From the NCBI RefSeq assembly GCF_018320785.1, contig NC_054882.1, positions 31,376,719 to 31,440,718 of the forward strand: DNA of 64,000 nucleotides, read 5' to 3'. The stretch comes from Cheilinus undulatus (Eukaryota; Chordata; Actinopteri; Labriformes; Labridae). Below the pieces are notes generated by a model, which saw only the letters and a list, made by a program, of their open reading frames with translations, did no database searches and was not told where the DNA came from. Position numbers and translations under genes: made by a program. Below, one piece after another: positions 1-9,997 of this stretch (its first letter is position 1; each line of letters begins with the position of its first letter).

Positions 1-1869
1 GCAAGAAACTGATTCCACATCACATCCCAGAACATCTGTTGCACTTCACTTTATTATAAAGGTGTGTCTTAAACCAAAAAAAACTTGGCTTTTGATCCAT
101 ATTATCATGTTGGTATTGACAATAAAAGATAACATTTTCCTGTACGGCTCCTCAGTAGTAACTTACATTTATCAAACTTTGAATAAAATATGTTTTGCTT
201 TCACTGCAATAGATTTATTTGCCTGCTACTAAAATGATTTTGGAATAGTTCATGCCTTTATGGGCACACACTACATGGAACTGATTTTTAAAAATATTTT
301 GGTGTTAAGAAGGACAAAAGTTATGCCTAATTGGAGGTGTGGCTGATATGACTGCAGGTTAGCATGGAGTAGCTGTTTGCTGGAAGGCTAAGCTCTGCCT
401 CAGTTCCATGTCTTTGTCTGGTAGGCAGGTAGTTAGTTTGACGGCAGTGCCACACTGATATCTCAGCTTACCCCCTCCGTTTCTAGCCATTATAAGCAGA
501 TATTAATATAAAACTGTTTTTTTTTCACATCTACTGCATCAGGCTCTTTGAGAGAGTAATGCCTGCCAAAGAATCAAAACAAAAGACCTTTTTCCTGCAT
601 AGGCTTTTCATCAGTAACAACACAGCAGAAAAGCATCAAACCTAAGGATGGACAAAATGATAGCTCTAGAAATATGCAGCTAAAAGATCTCGATCTCCCC
701 TTTGTGGCTGGCTATAGTATAGGGGATTGGACTCGCTGATCTCGCTGCAAAAGGCTAATGATCAGTTTAATTTGAAAAAAAAATAAAAATATTTAAACAA
801 TACATTAGACTAAATGTTTGTCAAAGAACAAGTAAAGATGGCCCATGTACAAATGTAGTTGATGGCCCCTGTGTGAAGTAACGCCTCTGTTCCATGGATG
901 AATTTCATATACTGATGGAGAAAAGCTGTTTAAAAGTTGCTCCAAAAGGCTTTGCATGTACCTAGAGATGCAAAACCAGTCACCACTTTTAAAACATCCC
1001 TCATTAAGTGACATACAGGCATTAAATGACAACAGTGGTTTATCAATCAGTAAATAAACATTATGGAATGCCATTTTATGGTAAAAATTCTCATTTTAAA
1101 ATAATATTCAGGGAATGGAGTGGAGCCAAGCTGTCCATCACTTCATGGTGTGGACAGATTCAGTGCAGCTAGACAGTGCTTCACCATGGTGTCTGCTGCT
1201 GATTGGCTTCAGAAGTTCCATTTAGTAATCAAATGACTGACTTCATTCAGGTTTTGCCCAATTTTTTCTACAGTTTATATTTGCTCCAAACAGACTTTAA
1301 ATATATTGTGAGTTTTTAGATTTTTTTTTAAATTAGTGAAATTACATGGGGTAAACATTTCCATCTGCTATAGTGTGCCTGCACTCCTGCCTGTTTCTCA
1401 GTAGATGGGCTGGAATGACTAACATCTCCTGTAGTTAATAAACTTACTAATAATTAGTACCTTATACACCCCCTCTTCAAGAATCCTAAACTTTCCATTT
1501 GAAAACTAAACCAGAGAGTCTACCTCAAAATGTCAGTGTTTGAACTTGTAACGAGGTGGAAAAGTGCAGCTAAAATGTGAGCAGGTGAGCATAGATCACG
1601 TTGAGTGAAATGGGTCAGATGGAAATTTTGCCTCAAACTGCAAAGAGCAACCTGAGCCTGTGCACCTTCACCAGAGAAGGACACCAAACACCATCAGCCT
1701 CCTAAGCAGCACTATACTGTACTAACACTGCATTAACCTACACATACAGTTCCTCTTTTCCTCTCTTGATGACAATGAAACTGTCACATATCTGGTTCTT
1801 GTGTAAGTATTTACTTTCTACTGAAGACCACTCAGGATTCTCTAATGGAGAGGTGATGAAAAATCCTAC
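1..1869. other. Probable intron of the V-ATPase C gene; no exon recognised
   Basis: This stretch lies 3' of the first coding exon of the minus-strand V-ATPase C gene, so it is probably its first coding intron. I looked on the minus strand for the next expected exon, which in this family begins Val-Gly-Thr-Leu-Asp, and did not find it, so it should lie beyond the left edge. The sequence is AT-rich with short T runs and no repeat family I recognise. Confidence 0.5.
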
Positions 1870-1998
1870 CTTGAGTTCAGGAATGGAGAACCTGCAGCAG
1901 GATGCCAGATGTGTTTTGGCTATGGTGCGCTTGAGTTTCTCCACACTGGTTATACTGGTCTTGTCCAAAGGGACAGAAATTAACCACAAGTCTGTCAT
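1870..1998 (-). CDS. atp6v1c2: V-type proton ATPase subunit C, first coding exon (partial gene)
   Basis: This is the amino-terminal coding exon of subunit C of the cytosolic V1 sector of the vacuolar proton pump. Subunit C bridges the V1 and V0 sectors and takes part in reversible assembly. Reading from the ATG at 1998 down to 1870 gives 43 codons. They start MTDLWLISVPLDK and end RFSIPELK, matching the family start (MTEFWLISAPG...KFNIPDLK), and are followed by a clean GTAGGA donor at 1869-1864. The phase-0 break after PELK is where the family expects VGTLD next. The exon begins at 2071 after a pyrimidine-rich CAG acceptor, so 73 nt of leader precede the start. An in-frame TGA in the leader supports this Met. 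The C2 paralogue is chosen from the neighbouring nol10 and odc1; 43 residues alone do not separate C1 from C2. The rest of the gene lies to the left. Confidence 0.85.
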
Positions 1999-2029
1999 GA
2001 CTCCAAAGGCTTCGCATGGAGACATCCAG

Positions 2030-3649
2030 TCAAAAATCCTCCCACAAAAACAGGATTTGGCACCACAGGTACTGTCACACAACAAAAAAACAACAAAAAT
2101 GGAAGAAAAAGTTATGTAAAAATCATAAAAGATAGCCCAGCATGTCAACTGTCTTATTATGCCAACTTTATAATTCCTAAATTACAGCCTGGATTAAATA
2201 TCAATTATGCAGTTTTAACAAAGCCATAGTTTCCAATAATCATAGAAGCATTTTCCTTTAGTTCAGACTTAATAAAGAATAAAGAAATTTAAAGAACAGT
2301 GTTTCAAAGTAGAGATTCTTACCTTCACGTTATCCTCATGATTACTCTCTGTCAATCCCTCTGTGAGTGAGTGTGAGAGTCCAAGCAGCAGCTCTACCCG
2401 ACACTGACTGATGGCTCTTTGTCCTCTAGGATCACAGGTAGCTCTTACATCACTCCAGGTGATTTGAACAAGTATAACCAGTTAGATCAGACACACAAGG
2501 ATATTACACAGAATCTACTAAGGATTTATTCGGGACACACTAAGTAAATGATGAACATAATTAGGACTTTCTTGAAAAGAAAAACATGTTTCTGTATAAT
2601 TTTTAGATTATATAAAGTATTGGACGAAGTCCGAGTTATGTCACTTATTTGTTTAATGAAGCTGTCCTCTGAATCAAATTCATGACTTTCATCATAATGA
2701 AAACCCTGTCTTATACTGCATTTTAGTCAGCCTAGAAAAAGACAAATTCTGACCTTCTAACAAACCATGCCCCTAAGAATGTATATTTTTTTTTATCCTT
2801 TTTAAAACAAAAATGGAAGATATGAAAAAATAATATTCTTCAGACAACGTGTGCCTAAAAAAAATCACAAACTACTTACACAAACACCAGGCTGTGAATA
2901 GATTTATTTCTAGAAATCAGAATTTTAACATGTACATGTATGTGTCTCCTGGTATTTCTGCAGACAGCCTCTAGTGGACATTTAAGGAACAACAGTTTTC
3001 TGAACTTCTGTATAAACTTAATTTCTTAACTACAAAATATTCTGCTGGTCTAAAACTAGAGAATTTTCCATATTGATGATTAAAAGGACCAATGTTTGTA
3101 CTTTTGCAGCTTGAAATAAATGGTTGACTTTAAATTCAAGCTTTCCTGTCACTGCAGTGTTCATTTGGAAGTTATCATCAATTTAATATTTAGAGGATGG
3201 CGGACATCGACGCGGTATGAAAACCGTCTGACTCCACAGATAATCAGGCCTCTTTCCAGATAACAGTTTTGTCATTAAAATCTAAAATATACCTTGCACT
3301 GAAGTCACTGCACTGCTTTGTCCTCATTGCTGCTGTTTTCCAGCTCCTCAACACCAACAACAGAGAAGTTGTCTCTGAAAATGAGAAAAACAAGTTTAAA
3401 CAAAATTAACACATGAAAATATATATTCAGCTGGCATTCACTATACTCATTGGGAGGACAAAACAGAAAGGGATATTTGGGCAAATTTAAATTTGCGAAG
3501 AAGTACGAAAATAAGCAACAAATCATACGAAACTCACTGTCAGAAAGAGATCCAGCCAAAATACCAGACTCTGCTGGTTCTGGCGATCCAGTATATTTTC
3601 CCTTGTGCGGTGTACATGAAACAGTGTTCTTGTCATAGCTCCAAGACAT
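2030..3649 (-). CDS. Putative 121-codon spliced ORF upstream of the V-ATPase start (hypothetical)
   Basis: If the leader exons are joined at the splice sites seen (3649-3538, 3374-3293, 2452-2323, 2071-2030), one frame stays open for 121 codons. It begins MSWSYDKNTVSC, includes VRATCDPRGQRAISQ and VELLLGLSHSLTEG, and ends LFLWEDF followed by TGA at 2032-2030. That stop lies 31 nt upstream of the V-ATPase ATG. I do not recognise the product; it shows no domain, signal peptide or membrane segment by eye. Moving the second acceptor by two bases (the AGAG ambiguity at 3374) instead gives a short ORF ending ENSSNEDKAVQ. It could be a small protein, a regulatory upstream ORF or coincidence. Codon bias gives no decisive help. 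Confidence 0.25.
2453..3292. other. Intron of the leader; nothing recognised
   Basis: AT-rich sequence between two leader exons. The only conspicuous item is a short CpG-bearing string on the plus strand near 3196-3222 that reads ATGGCGGACATCGACGCG and then stops; I could not connect it to an exon. Confidence 0.4.
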
Positions 3650-4439
3650 AGAGACACAATGCAGTCATAGCTTTCCCAACACAAACTTCACTGCAAATAA
3701 ACAGAGTTACTGTATATCTGTGATGGTTACCCTCAGCCAACCCCAATAGTGAACATTTGGCTCTATTTTGCATATGGTAAAACTATGCTCAGCACTGCCA
3801 CAAATCACCGCGAAGAAAATATCAGAAACACAATTCCATAGCGGGAATAAATGCAAGAGTGAAAAAAAAAATACAGGCTGGCCGGGTGACGTTTTACCTT
3901 GCCACAGCTTTTATGCTAAACAACTCAGAACAACAACACAGTCACATACCACCAACGTTCATGCTTCAGTCTCTTGACAAACCTGAACATCTCAACACCA
4001 CATAGGAGTTTTGTCATGAGAAAACCATGTACATTACAAAAGTACGTATGACGTTATTAGTAATATTTATCCCCCATCAACCGAAGCTCACCTACCGTTA
4101 GCTTTATGCTAAAGTGCTTTTCAACACTGAAAAATGCCACAAAACGTCAGCGTTTGGAAATGTCCATTTCCCTAAAAAGCTCACACAACCGTTACAGCCC
4201 AATGAGAGGTTAGAAGAACACCAAGTTAGACGCCTACCTGTCCAGGAGAAGGGCTTCCAGTTGGTAATCCAAGTTGAGAGCGATGCTATGGCGTAGTTCT
4301 GTCCATCTTTGAAATGCTTGTCATTTGTCCTTGTTTTATTTGTCGTGGCATCGGCTTTTCTTCCTTGGGCTGCTTTTCAGTGTAGGCTGTCGTTGTTAGT
4401 GTCAGAATAGTAAGGTTTTCGGGCCGGCGAGTCCGCCAT

Positions 4440-4560
4440 GATCAAGTTGTCTGAGTGTGCACGCGCGCTACCTTTGCAACGGCCAATAGGAACGCTCCCT
4501 CCCTCCGTCCTGAGCCGCGATTGGCTGCGAGAACAAGCCTCCTCATTGGCTGGAGCATCG
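4440..4560 (-). promoter_or_regulatory. atp6v1c2: CCAAT-box promoter of the minus-strand leader
   Basis: Immediately upstream of the first leader exon is a GC-richer, CpG-containing segment (GCACGCGCGC, GCCGCGATTGGC). It has three CCAAT boxes: one direct at 4483-4487 and two inverted at 4520-4524 and 4545-4549. No TATA box is seen at a plausible distance. This fits a TATA-less housekeeping promoter for the minus-strand transcription unit. Confidence 0.5.
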
Positions 4561-4606
4561 TGGATACAAAAGTCAAAATATACAAAAGTTCCTCAATTAA
4601 CCGCCA

Positions 4607-4679
4607 GGAGGTGTAGCTCAGTATGGTAGAGCCGCGGCTATAAACCGTTACGTCCCCGGTTCAAATCCGGGTGCCTCCA
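4607..4679 (+). tRNA. tRNA-like gene, isotype uncertain (anticodon arm atypical)
   Basis: Exactly 73 nt fold as a tRNA cloverleaf. The acceptor stem pairs GGAGGTG with TGCCTCC (two G-U pairs) and ends in discriminator A. The D arm is GCTC/GAGC after TA at positions 8-9. The T arm is CCCGG/CCGGG around TTCAAAT. The A box (TAGCTCAGTATGG) and B box (GGTTCAAATCC) look like RNA polymerase III promoter elements, and a TTTT terminator follows at 4682-4685. The anticodon arm is poor: only about four pairs (GCGG/CCGT) around CTATAAA, which would give an ATA anticodon not normally used in animals. It may be a tRNA pseudogene or a tRNA-derived repeat head; no SINE body follows it. Confidence 0.5.
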
Positions 4680-4879
4680 CCTTTTCAACTTTTTTACACC
4701 ATTACACATCAAAATAGATATAGCCTTTTTATGGCTAGTCTTCACTCACAAACGTGGGAATCGGCCCCTTTTAACACAACTACTCGAGTCAACACTGGAG
4801 GCATGACTGTGCCAGTTCAATCACTGTCCATAGGGGGCCACTTTCTGCCTGTTGTTGCCTCTGTTCACCCATTATTCTC

Positions 4880-5420
4880 TCTATCAACAGATTTTTCCAA
4901 TCCTTGTGAACCACAGTTAACCCAATTTTGCCCGTTTATATCGATTTTTCATCCCATTCCACCTAATTTCCACCATTTTTTTTGCACGTTATAGACATTT
5001 CAGCCACTTTTTAATCACCTTTTGCCACTTTTCATTCCCGTTTTTGCCACTTTAACCCATTTTTTTGGGTCATTTTTTCCACTTTTATCAAATTTTGGCC
5101 ACTTTTAACCCATTTGTGTTCTTTAAATATCCAATTTCAACACCTCTTTACCATTTTTAGCCATTATGAACAAATTTTAGCAATTTTTAACCCCTTTAAA
5201 TTTTGTTTTAAACAAAAGTTTTTCATCTAAAGAAGGCTAAATGAATACATAAAGATATTTGTTTGTTGATAAGAGTGGTTATTATTTAGGTTAAATACAA
5301 AATATGGTTTTCACAGCTTAACTTTACAATGGACCATGGTTTTGCTGACCTCCATGGGCCCCCAGTTTGGCTGGGTCCCAGAAACCTCCCCTTTATAACT
5401 CCTATTGGGCAGCCTTGTCT
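4880..5420 (+). repeat. TTTTGCCAC minisatellite element, copy 1 (left-truncated)
   Basis: A degenerate tandem array of roughly 20-nt units with core TTTTGCCACTTTTAACCCA runs to about 5200. A non-tandem right end follows, containing GATAAGAGTGGTTATT, GGGCCCCCAGTTTGGCTG and GGTCCCAGAAA. The same right end follows the similar array near 36000, so array and tail belong to one interspersed element family. Confidence 0.7.
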
Positions 5421-8400
5421 GCACACAACTATTCTTGAATGTTCCTGGCTGTTCAACCACCTTCAGGTCCTGAGGGGGTATTATAACAGCATTGTAAGCT
5501 TTATACTGCACTTGGTTACCGCTTCTTTAGCTTCCTGAGAATTCAGCTTTGTTTTCACTGCATTTTGACTTTCTCCCACGCCATTGGGATCAGTAGGACC
5601 TGATGAGTGTGCAAGCTCAGTCTTGTCTTGAACACCACTTCGTTTTTACCAAAAAAATCAGATGCACAAATCTCCCGAAGGTCCTGTAAGCAACTAGGTC
5701 ACATTTAGAGGATATGTTTTGGCTGTGTGTTGGTCAGGTGATCAGCTGTTGGGGGTCCTCAATCAGTAAGGTGTCAATCACTGAGAAGCTATGGTAGAGG
5801 CATTTTTGCCCTTATTTTCACAATGGACAACAAGGACTTGTTAAGGTCAAGCATCAACATATTTCCACAGTGAATTTGGAACATTTTTGAAAATTCCCTT
5901 TTCTAAATCCACACATGCCATAACATTTCAAAGAGAATCAGCTGAAATTCTTAAATATAGCTTTAATTTATCCCATTAAAAGTTCCCCAATTTTTTTTTA
6001 ACATATTCCCCGAATGACACAGTGAAACGTTATCATAAAGCCTAAACATCCTAATAATAGTTTTCAAAAAGTCCATCAAGCTTATTCCCCCATAAATGTC
6101 CAAATTCCCCAAAATTTAAAAATACATTCTACAAAAATATTCTGTGAAACTGACAAAAAATGACCTTAACAACCCTCAGCTTTCCATGGAGTTTTTTTTT
6201 CTTTTTAATTTAAAAAGACAACCTCCCCAAAATTACCAATGAAATTTCCCCATATCTTTAAAGATTTCCCAAATTTATATGAAATTACCTATATATATAT
6301 ATATATGAGTTGGCAGGTTTCTTCCAAACGCCCATCCCTAACGTAGAGTTTCAATGTTGCTGAACTCCTCTACATCAATGCTGTCCTCTCTCAGAGCCAG
6401 TGACATCATACTACACAGACTGTCATGAGGGAATAACATCATATAACTGCACATCAGTATGTTTAGGCAAGGATGTAAGCAGTGTCTAGTCACTGCAGCA
6501 GTACTCAACATGCACATCCACACAACGATGGCGGCAGGTCAATAGGGGGCGCTAGGGCGCTGTTCCCACCATTACTCTCTCCACAAACAGAGGACAGATC
6601 TTAAGTTCATTCAATATATTTTTTAAACATTTGCTGTAAATATAGATAAAATTACATGAATTTAGATCAATTCTGTCATGCACTGTATGAATATGATTTA
6701 TTAGGAGATTGAAATATGTAGTGTGCAATAAATCAGTAGATCACAAACCTTTTTTTTCTTTAATACTAAATAAACGTTCATTTCCAAACATTTGGTATTA
6801 GAAAACAGTAACAACATTAACAGCAAGGCACAGTCATGATAAAGTACATTAATGATAAAAGATAAATTAATAAAAACAAGAACAGAAAAAAATATTTAGG
6901 ATGAATAGAAAAAAACAAAGACCAAAATAATAATAAATAAATAATAAAAATACAACTCATGTATATTCTTGTACAGAGTTTACCAGAGGTCATCATTTAT
7001 TTTCAGTTCATCACAAGCACTGACAACAGACATTTTTTCTGACTCGCAAAATTTTCGGAGTTCACACAATAGAAAAACAGATGATCTGTTGTTTCAGTGT
7101 CCATGCCACAGAAATACAGCTGTTATGATCAACATTAAACTGGAGTCTTAGCATTTCATTGGATGAATAAATATTATTCAAATTTTCAAATGCACTTATT
7201 TTACATCAGGACTTAAATGATATTTGATATAGTTTGTTTTCCATTTTTTACATCTGATTCTGAAAACAGTTGTATAATGGAGATTCTGTTTGGTCTTACT
7301 GGGTACAGAGTATCTGTGATGTAGTTTCATACCAGTTTTATTTTAATGTCTATTCTAATATTTTGTATTTAAAGTTTGACTGAACTGGGTTTTGCTTTGA
7401 TTATTTTGTCAAATTCAGTATAAGTGTATGTTTGGTTATCTTATGAAAACTTTTGCTTGAAATATAACATGAGTCCCTGGTCATCAATTAAATAAGTTAC
7501 TGACCAGATATTTTTATCCATCCAGTGTAGTAAATACAGAGATTTTCTTTGGACATTATTAAATCTGTTGATCCAAATAGGAGTCTATGTGGAGAAAATT
7601 TGTGTGCGAGTTTCTAATCTGCAATATTAGATGAAAAAAAACAGGCATAAGGAACATATGATGTGTGCCTTGAAAATGCAAAAAAAGAAAACAAAACAAA
7701 AAAAAAACAAACGAAAGAAAGAAAAAAGAGAATTTGCGGTTTACAGTAAATAAAAATGATTCGATTGTATGGGTTAAAAGAAATCAAGTATATCAAGACT
7801 GCATGTTATACAACAATTCAATTTAATATTTTTGGTTAGAATTATCTAAATGGTAAAATCTGAAGTCTCAAGGATATGGTGTTCCAATTGACTATCAAAA
7901 TGTAAAAATTTATTCTATATTGCATTGATTATCCAGGTTAAGGTTTTATTCCATCTTAAACAGGTCAATATTAAGTACTGAAATCTTAAACACAGAACAA
8001 AAGAAAGATGAGGAAGTTGAAAAGCTGCCATTTCTGTATGGTTGTAACCCATTTTAATATCATTAGTCTCATAGCATATTTGCCAAAATGTGTTTTTTTT
8101 CTGACAACCTTTAAACATGACTGAAGTTTCTTATAGAGTAAGATAATACGTAGATAATCACCACAGGTCAAGTCAGGGCAAAAATGACACCAGGAACTCT
8201 ACGTCCTGGCTCAGACCACCTAGGTGTCTATAGTTGCAGCTGCCCAGGCTGTGAAACAGACTGAAGACACAGGAGAGCTGATGAAGCTCTCAGCTGTGTG
8301 ATGCCTCCTGTGATAGCTGTGGTCACACAGCGGCCCATGTTACAGGCTTTGCCCTGGCCTCCAAGCTGAACATGGTCGAAGGCACAACAGGCAGCCACAA

Positions 8401-8617
8401 GTTTTTGGTCCCGGCCGTCCTGTGGCAGCCTGGACAGCCCTACTGATGGTGCCACACCTCAACTTCAACCTCACCAGCATCTTCTGCATTTTTACTGACT
8501 TGGTGACTTGTTTTTTTGCAGGGACAATTTTTCAAGTCTAGAGCTGCTGCATTCATCCTCTTATCAATGCTACTGTCCATACACTAGCATTATTAATCAA
8601 GTCTCAGTTGCATGATT
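5421..8617. other. Intergenic, AT-rich, no gene recognised
   Basis: No exon chain or known domain was seen on either strand. There is a short AT dinucleotide run at about 6288-6307, a purine-rich low-complexity tract at 7675-7735 and a GC-richer patch at 8200-8470 whose frames match nothing I know. Single ORFs here are short and isolated. Confidence 0.5.
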
Positions 8618-8625
8618 GTGCAAAG

Positions 8626-9155
8626 TAACCTCACACACCAGATGGAAAACTTTCAATTCTAAGCATTTGGGAAAGGGCAGAGGATTTGAAAAAAACTTGG
8701 AGTGTGATTGGATGAACGTTCTGTCTGTCACATCTTTACGGGCCAATCAGAGCAACGACACGTGACGTAGCCAATACCAAGGTGCGCATGTGCAGCTACT
8801 GAGGAATAACGCAAACCATGGCGACTATAGACATGTCAGTACACAAATGTTGTTGTTTTTGAAAAGAAAACAACTCACTGCTGTTTTTTGTTCTTCTTTT
8901 AATGAAGAAATGTCAAGTTCTAATAAAACTGGCGCTTTAGCAGCATCCATGCTGTCTTCCGACATAATTGCACCGGCCTCTTGTTGCTGCTTGCTTACGT
9001 CACGACTCTGCTGCGCCTGAAAGTACTGCCCCTCATCGCTGATTGGATCTGTCACTTTCTAACCAGGCCTAAACGGTTCAGACAGGAGCTTTGCAAGATG
9101 GATTCGCCAGTGAGAAACAAAGAAACGGGCGTATCCATCTGTTTTGCAAGGTTAG
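8626..9155 (+). mobile_element. hAT-like non-autonomous element, copy A
   Basis: The 530-bp element begins TAACCTCACACACCAGATGG and ends GATTCGCCAG...TTGCAAGGTTAG, giving imperfect terminal inverted repeats (right end reversed: CTAACCTTGCAAAACAGATGG). It is flanked by near-identical 8-bp duplications, GTGCAAAG at 8618-8625 and GTGCAAGG at 9156-9163, the size typical of hAT transposition. No transposase is encoded. The interior matches copy B near 45.4-45.8 kb, sharing GATTGGATGAACG, CGGGCCAATCAGAGCAAC and GTTCTTCTTTTAA. Confidence 0.7.
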
Positions 9156-9163
9156 GTGCAAGG

Positions 9164-9997
9164 CCCAAATGAAACTAAGACAAAGGACTTAAACACACAG
9201 TAATGAGAGTAGAGCTGCAGTAATCCATGCTTTTTATAATCAAGTACTCTATCGGTCAATTAATCAAGAGCTCTAAGAAATATTGCAGTTTTTTGTAAAT
9301 CAATCAGTTTTGCTTTTTTCCTCCAAGAGTAGTCTGGACTAAAAAGAAAAGAAGGTGGGTCCCTTAAATGAACCACACTTATATTAAAAACTGGCCCAAC
9401 ATCTACTCTAAATATCATATTTTGGCATTACATTTCTGATGGCAATCTACACTGATTAAAGTCCAAAGAAATCAAAGAATAAGTATGTACATTTATACAT
9501 ATAAACATGCAGTTCCTAGAAATTAAATAAACATATTTAGAGATTTACAAATGTCCAGAGTTTACTTTGCTCTTTTGTCTTTCATTCCATATAGTGAGCT
9601 CATATAATATTCTATTTTCATTTTAAATTGTTGTATTTTAGGTAACTTTTAAGTCCATTTACACTTATGGATACAATATTTACCAAACAATAGAAGACAA
9701 TTCAAAATATAAAGCTTTTGACACTTTCCATTGTCATTAAAAATTAAATTCTTTTCATTTAACCAAACTTTGGAGCCGGTCTGTACATTAAAGAGTTGCT
9801 CTACATCCAAACAAACTATGGTAATTTTGGACAGAAAAGGGAACTGTTCTCATGGAGTATTGTTGTACCCGGACATAATTCTGAAAGCTCAGCCCCACTT
9901 CCTGTTTTTGCTCCGGTGTGACAACGTGGGTTCAGTTCAGCTTACCGGTGTGTAGAAACAGTGTTATGTGTTTCCAGATTCCTACTAACTTTCTACG
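9164..9997. other. nol10 upstream region
   Basis: AT-rich sequence up to about 9880, then a slightly GC-richer segment with an ETS-like CACTTCCTG motif near 9897-9906 shortly before the nol10 start. No TATA box is evident. The probable untranslated first bases and core promoter of nol10 lie at about 9880-9997. Confidence 0.4.

Larger units (their letters stand above)
1999..4439 (-). other. atp6v1c2: Five-exon 5' leader upstream of the V-ATPase C start
   Basis: Reading leftward on the minus strand, strong splice signals define exons at about 4439-4238 (donor GTAGGC), 3690-3538 (acceptor TTTATTTGCAG, donor GTGAGT), 3374-3293 (acceptor TTTTCAG, donor GTATAT), 2452-2323 (donor GTAAGA) and 2071-1870 (acceptor GTGTGACAG). 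The last exon carries the V-ATPase start. The chain is inferred from sequence only. The middle exons could instead belong to a separate small gene. The first exon also holds a 20-codon ORF (MADSPARK..., 4439-4377) in a strong start context. Confidence 0.5.

Noticed and set aside
3196..3222. Plus-strand ATGGCGGACATCGACGCG followed by a GT, resembling a tiny first coding exon
   Set aside because: No promoter, no partner exon, and it lies in the intron of the opposite-strand leader; more likely a repeat fragment or chance.
4377..4439. 20-codon ORF (MADSPARK...) in a strong start context in the first leader exon
   Set aside because: It stops within the exon in every reading; kept only as a possible upstream ORF, not as a gene.
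4880..5200. CRISPR-like array
   Set aside because: Units are adjacent and degenerate without unique spacers, and the sequence is vertebrate.
8228..8455. 75-codon minus-strand frame in a GC-richer patch
   Set aside because: Peptide matches nothing I know and the opposite strand is equally open; likely an old repeat fragment.
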